DNA of 64,000 nt from Nocardia brasiliensis ATCC 700358 (lineage in GTDB: Bacteria; Actinomycetota; Actinomycetes; Mycobacteriales; Mycobacteriaceae): NCBI RefSeq assembly GCF_000250675.2, contig NC_018681.1, forward strand, positions 2,852,001-2,916,000, in the 5' to 3' direction. The notes beneath the pieces are model-generated. The model searched no databases. It was not told the DNA's origin and saw only the letters and a program-made list of their open reading frames with translations. Of this stretch, positions 1 through 7,615 are shown piece after piece. The position numbers were made by a program, and so were the translations under genes. Each line of letters begins with the position of its first letter. Position 1 is the first letter of the stretch.

Positions 1-167
1 CAGGGTTCGTCCAGGAACGGCAGCCCGATCTCGGCGAGATCGAGCAGGTCGTAGTGGAGATCGCTCTCCTCCTGCAGGGTGTCGCGTGCCCAGGCGGCTA
101 TCCCGGCGCAGATGCGGGTGGGGCGAGTGCTGCCGATGAGGACGGCGACGCGCTTCTGGTCCGTCAT
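1..167 (-). CDS. NADPH-dependent FMN reductase family protein (partial)
   Basis: The N-terminal 55 residues of a flavodoxin-fold NAD(P)H:FMN oxidoreductase; the rest lies beyond the left edge. The first beta strand and phosphate loop read VAVLIGSTRPTR, the FMN-binding GSxR motif of this family, and LPFLDEP resembles the conserved loop after strand 2. The ATG is at 165-167. The gene is divergent from the MarR gene at 322 across an intergenic region with operator-like repeats, so it is probably that regulator's target. Family members reduce flavins, azo dyes or quinones; the substrate cannot be told from this fragment. Confidence 0.8.
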   Translation of the reverse strand, partial: MTDQKRVAVLIGSTRPTRICAGIAAWARDTLQEESDLHYDLLDLAEIGLPFLDEP

Positions 168-244
168 AGGTCTGCTTCTTCCCTGTCGAGTCGTGTCGAG
201 CCCTGGCCACCGTGTGCGGCCCGACCCCGCGGACCCAATCCATT

Positions 245-297
245 GTTCGTGACAAGTACTGTTCGTGTCACGAACCAAAATAGTTGGTATCACGAAC
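245..297. promoter_or_regulatory. Three MarR-type operator repeats in divergent promoter
   Basis: A perfect 7-1-7 palindrome, GTTCGTGTCACGAAC, lies at 261-275. It is flanked by degraded copies GTTCGTGACAAGTAC (245-259) and GTTGGTATCACGAAC (283-297). The right copy overlaps a plausible -35 (TTGGTA, 284-289), which is 18 bases from a -10 (TAACCT, 308-313) placed so that the MarR transcript would start at or just before its GTG at 322. The arrangement suggests autoregulation and control of the divergent reductase by the adjacent MarR protein. Confidence 0.6.
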
Positions 298-321
298 TGA
301 ATCAAGCTAACCTGGCCTACT

Positions 322-774
322 GTGACCACTGACGCACCCGACCCGGAGCTGGACCTGGTCGACGGGCTCATCCAGCTGTCGTTCATCCTGCAAGCCGTCC
401 TGGGGCGCCTCGCCGGCCAGCAAGGGTTATCGGTCACCCAGCTCCGCATGCTCGCTGTACTCGACGATCGTGAGATCGGCATGCAGCAGCTCGCCGGCAT
501 CCTGGAACTGGAGAAGTCCAGCGTCACCGGATTGGTCGATCGAGCCGAGCGGCGCGGCCTGGTGCGGCGGATCGCCGTCCCCGGAAACCGGCGCGCCGTC
601 CATGTCACCGTCACCGCCGACGGCCGCGCCGTCGTGCATCTGGTGCGCGACGCGGTCCGGGCCGAAATCGGCAATCTGGCAAACACTTTGAGCGAGCGGC
701 AGCAGGGGTCTTTCCGCCGCTCGATCGAAACGCTGATCTCGCACTACGTCACCCAGCACGGCATTCCGGTGTGA
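322..774 (+). CDS. MarR family transcriptional regulator
   Basis: A 150-residue protein with the MarR winged-helix layout: helical dimerisation ends and a central DNA-binding segment. The recognition-helix region is LAGILELEKSSVTGLVDRAE, followed by a wing around RRIAVPGNRRAVHVTVTADG. The GTG start at 322 sits about 8 bases after a TAACCT -10 box, consistent with a leaderless mRNA. The gene is divergent from a flavin reductase with three operator-like repeats between them, so it is probably a ligand- or redox-responsive repressor of both. No Cys-based redox switch is obvious; the inducer is unknown. Confidence 0.85.
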   Translation: MTTDAPDPELDLVDGLIQLSFILQAVLGRLAGQQGLSVTQLRMLAVLDDREIGMQQLAGILELEKSSVTGLVDRAERRGLVRRIAVPGNRRAVHVTVTADGRAVVHLVRDAVRAEIGNLANTLSERQQGSFRRSIETLISHYVTQHGIPV

Positions 775-1065
775 GCGTCCCCTCGGCCTGCGTGAGCGCT
801 GCCGCGGTGTCGCCGAGCGAGGTCCCAACTTTTCGATGTCTGGACGTCAGGGCTTGGCGATCCGCGGGACCGTCGCAGGCCGCTGTCCGCGCTTATCGCC
901 GTCACGCGGTGGTCCGGTCCTCGGCATGCGCTGAGTGATCGCCGAGTCAGCCTGTGCCGCAGTTGTTCTCGCGACGTGCGGTCCCGTACCAACTCTGGAC
1001 AAGTTCTTCACCGAATCTCCACAACACCTTGCTGTACTCGCCTCATGAAATCGGTGGAGGTGTGG

Positions 1066-1467
1066 ATGCGGGTGCTTGCGGGAGGCGGTGTCTACGCCGG
1101 GATCGGAGTGGTTTTGCTGAACGGGGCGATCATGCTGATTGCCGGGATGTCCGACGGGGATGTTCCGGCTGGTTTGCGCAGCTGGTTGGCCGCCGAATCG
1201 GTCGTCGTGGGGGTGGCGGCCGTGGCGCTGTTCATCGGTGCGGCTACTGCTCGGGTTGCGGCGATCATTGTCGGATGCCTGTTGTTCCTGGTGGATTTCG
1301 CTCTTCTGCTCGCCTGGGACGCCAAATTGCACAACCGGCCGCGGCACTATTTCGGTGGGGGCGAATTGACGTCTATGGAAGCGATTCTGCTGACAGTGTG
1401 GGTGGTGTTTCCGATTCTCACGATGGTGCTCGCCATCGTGAGTTCAGCTCGATGTCCGCGGCGCTGA
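1066..1467 (+). CDS. Small four-helix membrane protein, unknown function
   Basis: A 133-residue hydrophobic protein with about four predicted transmembrane helices (roughly residues 5-27, 44-62, 64-86 and 106-127) and a polar loop around residues 87-104. The ATG at 1066 is preferred over one at 1045 because GGTGGAGG lies 5 bases upstream of it. No family motif was recognised. The upstream stretch 775-1065 shows no gene. It could be an orphan membrane protein; nothing nearby indicates a role. Confidence 0.55.
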   Translation: MRVLAGGGVYAGIGVVLLNGAIMLIAGMSDGDVPAGLRSWLAAESVVVGVAAVALFIGAATARVAAIIVGCLLFLVDFALLLAWDAKLHNRPRHYFGGGELTSMEAILLTVWVVFPILTMVLAIVSSARCPRR

Positions 1468-1508
1468 TATCGACGGTGGCCGGCGCTTTCAGATGGCCGG
1501 GCGCGGGC

Positions 1509-1826
1509 TCAGCTTGCGGCCGCGAGCACCCGCCACACCTTCTTGGAACGCGAGCGGGCCTGCGGGGCCGCGGTTTCGATTCGTCGGCGCGCTTCGTGCG
1601 CGGTGATGCGCAGCAGATCGGTCAGCAGCTCTACGGTGTCCCGGTAGCCGGTGTCCGCGGCGAGGCCACGTCGCTCGGCTTCGGCGACGGCCGCGCGCAT
1701 GGCGGCATCGAGTCGCCTTCGGCGGCGTTCGGTTTCGACTAGGGTGCGCAGCAGATCGACGTCGGCCAGATCCGGCCATCCTGGTGTTCGAGCATCCGGC
1801 GCCAGCGCGGTCGAATGAATGGTCAC
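1509..1826 (-). pseudogene. Truncated 13E12/DUF222 HNH-endonuclease family remnant
   Basis: An open frame of 105 codons. The segment LVETERRRRRLDAAMRAAVA, followed by a helix-rich stretch with TAHEARRRIE, resembles the N-terminal DUF222 domain of 13E12-repeat proteins, which usually run to about 400-500 residues and end in an HNH nuclease domain. Here the frame stops at 1509 and no HNH motif follows, so this looks like a decayed or truncated copy. The GTG at 1824-1826 is chosen because an upstream ATG (1854-1856) lies inside the SOS box. It may still make a short protein. Confidence 0.5.
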
Positions 1827-1848
1827 GCGGGTGAGCTTACCGCAAAGA

Positions 1849-1864
1849 TAGAACATATGTTCGA
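1849..1864 (-). promoter_or_regulatory. LexA-type SOS box
   Basis: On the minus strand the sequence is TCGAACATATGTTCTA. It matches the actinobacterial SOS box TCGAAC-N4-GTTCGA at 11 of 12 defined positions and contains the perfect palindrome GAACATATGTTC (1851-1862). It lies 23 bases before the GTG of the DUF222 remnant. In M. tuberculosis several 13E12-family genes carry SOS boxes and are DNA-damage induced, which supports both calls. Confidence 0.65.
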
Positions 1865-2058
1865 CAATCGGGCTTGCTGGACATGCCGAGTCGGCGTCGC
1901 AGGCGGTGCATAGTTGCTGACCTGCGGTCGGAGGGGATCGGTAGGCGAGAAGTTGTGCCCGTCCCCGAGGCCGACAAGGGCGTGTCGCTCGAGGTTGTGG
2001 CCACTACCGAGATGCGTGCGCAGGTATCGCACAAGTCGGGCCGTTCGCCGGTGCTCGT

Positions 2059-2796
2059 TCACGCCGGTAAATGCTTGGGGGAGTGGGGGACTGGGATGTC
2101 GAACTGCCAGGGGCCGACGAGGCCGGGGCGGGCGGCGGCTTGGGCGTGCAGGCGCAGGTAGTCCGCACGGGGGAGGTCGATCGCGCCGAGGGAGGTGAGG
2201 TGACTGGAGGCGACCTGGCAGTCGATGAGGGCGAATTCCCAGGCCGTCAGCTGGGCGCACAGCCAGTACAGCGCGACCTTGGAGGTGTCGCGGGCGCGGG
2301 AGAACATGGACTCGCCGGCGAACGAGCGTCCGCGGGCGACCCCGTACAGGCCGCCGACCAGTTCGCCGTCGCGCCACACCTCGACCGAGTGCGCGTGACC
2401 GAGGTGGTGCAGTCGCAGGTAGGCAGCCTGCATATCGGAGCCGATCCAGGTTCCGGCCTCCTTGTCCCGCGGGCCCGCGCACTGCGACATCACCTCGGCG
2501 AAGGCTCGATCCATGGTCACCGCGTAATCGGCACTCGCGACAGATCGGCGATAGGACCGGCTCACCCGCAGGTCGGTCGGTAGCAGAATGCTCCGCGGGT
2601 CCGGGCAGTACCAGTGGATCGTTTCGCCGGGATTGTACCAGGGAAAGATGCCCGCCGAATAAGCGTCCAGCAACCGCTCCGGCGACAGATCCCCGCCGAA
2701 CGCGACCAGCCCGGACGAATCCGCGAGTTCCACAGACGGGAAAGGCTGATCTGGATCCGCCAGATACATCCGCATCAGGTCACCGGCGTCGCTCAT
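2059..2796 (-). CDS. aat: Leucyl/phenylalanyl-tRNA-protein transferase
   Basis: A 245-residue cytosolic enzyme that transfers Leu or Phe from aminoacyl-tRNA to N-terminal basic residues, marking proteins for the N-end rule ClpS/ClpAP route. Diagnostic segments are GLVAFGGDLSPERLLDAYSAGIFPWY near residue 27 onward (given here only as a landmark: GGDLSPERLL), WYCPDPRSIL, and VGGLYGVARGRSFAGESMFS (GGLYG and GESMF are signature). A later DCQ/HLTSLGA segment matches the C-terminal domain. The ATG at 2794-2796 gives MSDAGDLMRMYLADP; the open frame extends upstream but without family similarity. The gene is a single transcription unit facing the DUF222 remnant. Confidence 0.93.
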   Translation of the reverse strand: MSDAGDLMRMYLADPDQPFPSVELADSSGLVAFGGDLSPERLLDAYSAGIFPWYNPGETIHWYCPDPRSILLPTDLRVSRSYRRSVASADYAVTMDRAFAEVMSQCAGPRDKEAGTWIGSDMQAAYLRLHHLGHAHSVEVWRDGELVGGLYGVARGRSFAGESMFSRARDTSKVALYWLCAQLTAWEFALIDCQVASSHLTSLGAIDLPRADYLRLHAQAAARPGLVGPWQFDIPVPHSPKHLPA

Positions 2797-3007
2797 CGGA
2801 CCGAGACTACCGACCTGGGTTCCGTCGGTTCGGGTCGCGCGGTTTGCGAGCACTCTCCGACAAGACATCGACGAGCTGGTAGAGATCAGCGGTCCGTCAC
2901 CTGATACGTGGTCGAGGGGTTGCCGTTGTGGTCCGGTGCGCCATGATGTCACGGGACCGTTTGCCACGGGCGGCGTTTGCGCCGGTGGAACCGAAGGGAT
3001 TTGGACG

Positions 3008-5215
3008 ATGTCAGTGGGGTGGGACGCCGCGCTCGCGCGCGGCGGAAGGAACGTCCGTCCGATCGGGGCGCTCGGGGGCTGGGCGATCGGCCTGGTCGCC
3101 GGGGCTGTGGTCATGATGTTCGTCAGCGCCGTCGCCGACTGGAGGCTCCTCGCGGATTTCGAGGAAAGCTGGGGGCAGCGGGGTGGCACACGCACGGAGT
3201 GGGAGTCCTACACCTGGCCCGGCATCCTCGCGCAACTTCTACAACTCGGCGCGGGAATCCTCGTCATCAGCTGGTTGTGGCGGGCGCGTCGCAATGCCGA
3301 AACGCTGTGCACGGCACGGCATCGGCTCGCCAACGGCTGGGTGATCGGCGGCTGGTTCTGCCCTGTCGTCAATCTGTGGTTCCCGCACACGATCATGTCG
3401 GATGTGTGGCGGGCGAGTGACCCGCGGACGCCCTCGGAAGCACCGGATCTGCGTGGCCGTCCCGGCAGTGCGCTGGTCACCGCGTGGTGGTTGTTCTTGC
3501 TGCTCGGTTGGGTGCTCGGGTTCGTGGCCCTGGTCTTGGGCATTCCGTCGTCGCGGGTGGAACGGACCGGTGGCTACGTCATATACGGGTCCGCTCCGGT
3601 CGGCGGGTTCGGTTTGATCGCAGTGGAATTCATCCGCGCGGGTGTGCTGGCGGTGTCGGCACTGTGCCTTGGGGCCGTGATCATCCAGGTTCAACGTCGT
3701 CAGCAAGTTTCCCGAGCTGCTCATCCCGGTACTGGTTGGGCTCCGGCGATCGTTCAGCCGCGGACTTCGCCGCCGAGTGCGGCACCCCAATCAGCTTCAG
3801 GCGCAGTGCCGGTCGGCGAGTCGGCTCCGCGCACGCTGCCGCTGCGGGACAACGACCCGTCCTCGCTCGGCCCGTACACGCTTGTCGGCCGGCTCGGTGC
3901 AGACTCTCGCGGTGACGTCTTCCTGGGTCGTGCAGGAGATTCGACGAACGTCCTCATCCGGACCGTGCACCTGGACCGCGGAGTCGGTAGCAACGACCGC
4001 GCCGAGGTCGCCCGCGTCTTCGCCGCCGCGCGAACCGTGCACAGCGACTTCACCCCGGCGGTGCTCGACGCGGACGCCGAGGCTCCGAATCCGTGGATAG
4101 CGACCGAATACCTCACCGGCCCTTCGCTACACGACCTGGTGACCGGGCGCGGGCCGTTACGGTCGGCGGAGGTCCACACCGTCGCCGTCGGTATCGCCCA
4201 CGCTCTTTCGGCCATCCACAGTGCCGGTCTCATACACGGTGCGGTGACGCCCAATTCAGTGATCATCACCGAAACCGGGCCCAGGCTGATCGATTTCGGT
4301 CTCCCCACGTCACACCCCGAGTCGTCGGCGTTCACCGCACCGGAACAGCTCATCGGCGAACCGGCAGTACCCCCGTCCGACGTGTTCTCGCTGGGCGGTG
4401 TGCTGGTTTACGCGCTCACCGGCCGACCCCCGTTCGGCGACACGGACGCCGCGACACTCCTGCACCGCATGACAACCCAGCCGCCGGATCTCACCGGCAT
4501 ACCCGAAACCGGGCTGCGCTTCCTCCTCACCGGCTGCCTCACCACGCAACCCGATGCCCGACTCACCGCAGCGCAACTCCACGGGCAGCTCGGAACGACG
4601 ACATCGCTTCCCACATCGGCTGATTGGACCACTCGAGCCGACCCCGGTATCGGTGACCGTATCCTCACGATCGCGATCGTCGCCATCGCGGTGATCCTGG
4701 TCGTCATCGCCGTTGTCGTCGCAGTCGTGGCGATCACCAGTCCGGAGGAAACCGTTCGTTCCGCGGACACCGTCACCCGGACACCCACAACGTTCACCCC
4801 GGTCGGCCCGCCCCGCCCTTGGGGCGAGATGCAACCGGCAGCGGACTTGTTTCCGAAGCTGATCCCGACAACGCCGACCGCGATCGACGGGTACCGGGGC
4901 ATCACCTGCACGATCGACAAACGTAACTACGCCACGATCCGATGCCTGAACAGCTCGACTTTCGCTCCGACCTTCGACCTCTACTGCTTCCCGCACGGCC
5001 GAGACATGAGCCAGTACGGCGGCGACACTCTGATAGAGCAATTTCAGCGCCCCTCCGGAACAGTCACCCTCCGACGCCAGGAGTACGGTTTCCAGGACCC
5101 CAAAATCGTTGTCTCCTTCGAGAACCCACCCCGCAACTCCTGCCACATCTATTCCGAGGCACCGCCGGACCGCGAAAACGAGCACGTCGAATGGTGGCGT
5201 TCCGCACCCCTGTAG
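3008..5215 (+). CDS. DUF4328 membrane domain fused to a Ser/Thr pseudokinase
   Basis: A 735-residue protein. The N-terminal ~230 residues are a multi-helix DUF4328-type membrane domain, with the hallmark LANGWVIGGWFCPVVNLWFP. A Pro/Ser-rich linker leads to a Hanks-type kinase fold at about residues 290-540. The glycine loop reads GRLGADSRGDVF; the catalytic lysine position is Arg (VLIRTVHL, about 315); the HRDLKPxN loop is HGAVTPNS (about 408), lacking the catalytic Asp; DFG is kept as IDFG. It should therefore be catalytically dead. A TM helix (about 552-576) leads to a ~155-residue outer domain with four cysteines. The ATG at 3008 follows GAAGGGA. It probably senses or scaffolds at the membrane; partners are unknown. 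Confidence 0.72.
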   Translation: MSVGWDAALARGGRNVRPIGALGGWAIGLVAGAVVMMFVSAVADWRLLADFEESWGQRGGTRTEWESYTWPGILAQLLQLGAGILVISWLWRARRNAETLCTARHRLANGWVIGGWFCPVVNLWFPHTIMSDVWRASDPRTPSEAPDLRGRPGSALVTAWWLFLLLGWVLGFVALVLGIPSSRVERTGGYVIYGSAPVGGFGLIAVEFIRAGVLAVSALCLGAVIIQVQRRQQVSRAAHPGTGWAPAIVQPRTSPPSAAPQSASGAVPVGESAPRTLPLRDNDPSSLGPYTLVGRLGADSRGDVFLGRAGDSTNVLIRTVHLDRGVGSNDRAEVARVFAAARTVHSDFTPAVLDADAEAPNPWIATEYLTGPSLHDLVTGRGPLRSAEVHTVAVGIAHALSAIHSAGLIHGAVTPNSVIITETGPRLIDFGLPTSHPESSAFTAPEQLIGEPAVPPSDVFSLGGVLVYALTGRPPFGDTDAATLLHRMTTQPPDLTGIPETGLRFLLTGCLTTQPDARLTAAQLHGQLGTTTSLPTSADWTTRADPGIGDRILTIAIVAIAVILVVIAVVVAVVAITSPEETVRSADTVTRTPTTFTPVGPPRPWGEMQPAADLFPKLIPTTPTAIDGYRGITCTIDKRNYATIRCLNSSTFAPTFDLYCFPHGRDMSQYGGDTLIEQFQRPSGTVTLRRQEYGFQDPKIVVSFENPPRNSCHIYSEAPPDRENEHVEWWRSAPL

Positions 5216-5267
5216 TCCCAGTGCCGGACCGCCACTGTCGTCACGTAATCCAGCAGGAAGCTTCGGC

Positions 5268-5298
5268 TTGCTCCTGACCCGGCGTCAGGGCCTAGCGT
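5268..5298 (+). promoter_or_regulatory. MerR-type promoter with 19-bp spacer
   Basis: A -35 TTGCTC (5268-5273) and a -10 TAGCGT (5293-5298) are separated by 19 bases, the over-long spacing that MerR activators correct by twisting DNA. The spacer holds the dyad CCTGAC-CCGGC-GTCAGG (5273-5289). It drives the MerR gene at 5346. The same half-sites recur at 16854-16870. Confidence 0.7.
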
Positions 5299-5345
5299 CC
5301 GTGGTACCAGCGCAAGGTGCGTCGGTGGAAGTGAGTTGAAAGCGG

Positions 5346-6113
5346 ATGGACGAGGCAGGAATCGAGCAGGTGTGGAAGGTCGGTGAGCTCGCGACCGAGA
5401 CCGGATTGACGGTTCGGACGTTGCATCATTACGACCGGATCGGGTTGGTGCGGCCCGCCGAGCGCACCGACGCCGGTCACCGTCGCTACACCGAATCCGA
5501 CGTCCAGCGCCTGTATCAGGTTCTGGCACTGCGCCGGCTGGGTCTGGGGTTGGACCAGATCGCTGATGTGCTCGCGGGCACTGTGGCGATGGCGCAGGTG
5601 TTGGCCGGACACCGTGATCGTCTGGCTGCTCAGGTGATTGCGATGCAGGACCTGCATGCCCTGGTGACGACGCTGGCGGCAACGGCGGAGAACCGGCCCG
5701 GTATTTCCGTGACTCACTTCCTGGGATTGATCAGGAGGACTGTCGTGGTCGAAGAAACGATCGAGAAATACTTCACTCGAGAGAATGCCGAGGCTTTCAC
5801 CACCCTCTACTTCGCCCAGCTCGCGGCCCAGCAAAGCCCACTGAAGCTGTGGTATGCCGAGGATGCCCGACTCGCTGCCGGGGACATACTGTCTGTCGGT
5901 GCAACGGAGATCTTCGATCAGCTCCTCCGATTTCCGCAGGCTGCGTACACCGTCGGCGCAATTCATGTTCAGTCGGGCACCGATAACTCGACGGTGCTTC
6001 GGGCGACTGGGAATTTTCTGTTGAACGGGATTTCAGAAGCCCGACCGTTCGAGGCATCGTTCACGCTGAACGGTTCATCGATGATCACCGGCCAGATCTT
6101 CCAAGGTATCTAG
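5346..6113 (+). CDS. MerR family regulator with C-terminal NTF2/SnoaL-like domain
   Basis: A 255-residue protein. Residues 9-75 are a MerR winged helix-turn-helix with the hallmark VRTLHHYDRIGLVRP and GHRRYTESDVQRL, followed by an antiparallel coiled coil. From about residue 140 the segment YFTRENAEAFTTLYF to the end resembles an NTF2/SnoaL-like cup that could bind a small hydrophobic ligand, instead of the TipAS domain often seen after this coiled coil. The gene lies directly behind a 19-bp-spacer promoter with a dyad, so it is probably self-activated. There is no obvious co-transcribed target; the next gene is convergent. Confidence 0.75.
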   Translation: MDEAGIEQVWKVGELATETGLTVRTLHHYDRIGLVRPAERTDAGHRRYTESDVQRLYQVLALRRLGLGLDQIADVLAGTVAMAQVLAGHRDRLAAQVIAMQDLHALVTTLAATAENRPGISVTHFLGLIRRTVVVEETIEKYFTRENAEAFTTLYFAQLAAQQSPLKLWYAEDARLAAGDILSVGATEIFDQLLRFPQAAYTVGAIHVQSGTDNSTVLRATGNFLLNGISEARPFEASFTLNGSSMITGQIFQGI

Positions 6114-6263
6114 TTCGCGGAAGGGGCCTCCGGCTAGGTCCTACCTCCGTGCAGTTGTGCGCACGATTTCGGCGCCAGGTGAAGTCCAGTGCGGCAAGCG
6201 ATTTCGTGCTCAGGCTGGTCCGTGTGGTGAAACTGGTCGTTGTCGGGCGCGCAGTTTCGTTGT

Positions 6264-7160
6264 TCAGGCACTCTTCAGAACGCGCTCGAGGGCTGCTCGG
6301 CCTGCGGGGCCCCAGTGTGGTTTGCCGCCGGGGAGCCCGCGATCTCCGTTCTGTCCCATGAGGATCAGGAAGAGGCTCTTCATTGCGGCCAGGCCGCGGG
6401 CGCGCCGGAGTGCTGACTCGTCCGCGTACGCGTACGTGTCGAAGAAGCGGGTGGCTGTGCCTTCGGGGAGCAGGACCCAGGCGGCGGCGAGGTCCCATGC
6501 TGGGTCGCCGGCGAACATGTCCCCGAAATCGACTATGCCCGAGATGGTTCCGTCGGAGACGACGACGTTGGCGGGATGCAGGTCGCCGTGCACCCACACC
6601 GGTGGGCCCGCCCACGCCGGGGCCGCAGCCGCGTCCGCCCAGACGTCCTGGACGTCGGCAGCGATGCCGTCGAGGGCGACGGCCCGGAGGAGGTTCTCGA
6701 AGCCGTCCGTGTAAATCCTGGGGTGAGCACCGCGGTCCTTCGCGGTCGGCGCTGCGGCGGGCGCCGCCACATGAAGTGCCCGCAGGAAGCCCGCCAGGGT
6801 GTCCGCCGCGTCGGTGCCCTGGCTGATCGACGTGTGATCGAGTGGCTCGCCGGGCACCCACGTCATCACGGTCCAATGCTTGGGAAAAACCTCGGACGGT
6901 GCACCGAACCGCACGGGCCGCGGCACCGGCAGCGGCAGGCGCGGAGCCAGCACCGGCAGCCACCGCCGTTCCTTCAGTTGAAGTTCGGGGGTGGGGTCCA
7001 TGCGCTGCATCCGCACCACCAACTCGTCTCCGAGCCGCCACATCTGGTTCCCCCAACCCCCTACCACTTCCCGAATCGCAAGCCCCGCCAGATCCGGATG
7101 CTGCTCCCGCAACAACGCACGCACCAGCTCAGCCGAAACCTCGATCTCATTGCCGGTCAT
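6264..7160 (-). CDS. APH/choline-kinase-like phosphotransferase
   Basis: A 298-residue protein of the aminoglycoside phosphotransferase fold. An N-lobe with GGWGNQMWRLGDELVVRM, in place of the kinase glycine loop and lysine strand, precedes the catalytic loop VHGDLHPANVVV (residues about 193-204, Asp and Asn present) and the metal-binding IVDFGDMFAGDPAWDLA. These features predict an active small-molecule kinase; the substrate could be an antibiotic or a metabolite and is not evident. The ATG at 7160 is the only good start. It is a monocistronic gene between the MerR gene (convergent) and a small secreted protein. Confidence 0.82.
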   Translation of the reverse strand: MTGNEIEVSAELVRALLREQHPDLAGLAIREVVGGWGNQMWRLGDELVVRMQRMDPTPELQLKERRWLPVLAPRLPLPVPRPVRFGAPSEVFPKHWTVMTWVPGEPLDHTSISQGTDAADTLAGFLRALHVAAPAAAPTAKDRGAHPRIYTDGFENLLRAVALDGIAADVQDVWADAAAAPAWAGPPVWVHGDLHPANVVVSDGTISGIVDFGDMFAGDPAWDLAAAWVLLPEGTATRFFDTYAYADESALRRARGLAAMKSLFLILMGQNGDRGLPGGKPHWGPAGRAALERVLKSA

Positions 7161-7244
7161 ACGAAATCACAGTAGTGCGTCGCGAATTCCGGCGATGTCC
7201 GCGCCGGCGGTTCGTCGTCGTATCGGTTGCGATCGAAGCGGGAG

Positions 7245-7484
7245 CTAGTTGCGGCAGGCCACGCGGTCGTAGGCGCCGGTGTGGGAATTCCGATAGATAG
7301 ACCAGTGGTGGGTCACACTGGCTTGTTCGTCCAGTACCCACTTCCACTGGTCGACATGATCACCGTGCCGGTGAGCGTGGGAGTCCCGGGCACAAACCGC
7401 GTGCGCCGATGCCGGACCGGCCAACCCGACGAGCACGCCTCCTGCGACAGTGAGAGCCAGCCCCAACCTGACAAATGCATTCAT
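7245..7484 (-). CDS. Small secreted His-rich protein, unknown function
   Basis: A 79-residue protein with a clean Sec signal peptide: Arg near the start, hydrophobic core LGLALTVAGGVLVGLAG, cleavage after ASA-HA about residue 27. The mature part is about 52 residues with two cysteines (likely one disulfide) and a His cluster HAHRHGDH, which could bind a metal. No family was recognised. Codon use is typical of the genome and the reading frame is sound. It stands alone between the kinase and a monooxygenase on the same strand. Confidence 0.65.
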   Translation of the reverse strand: MNAFVRLGLALTVAGGVLVGLAGPASAHAVCARDSHAHRHGDHVDQWKWVLDEQASVTHHWSIYRNSHTGAYDRVACRN

Positions 7485-7615
7485 CGTCTTCCCCCAATTC
7501 GGTTCGATAATATTTGTTTCTACTGTCCTCCAATGGATTTGGGCTGAACAGACAAGAACCTGCTATTGACCGTCCGGTCGATTGTCAACCAACGCGAACA
7601 TGGCAATCGTGTGGC

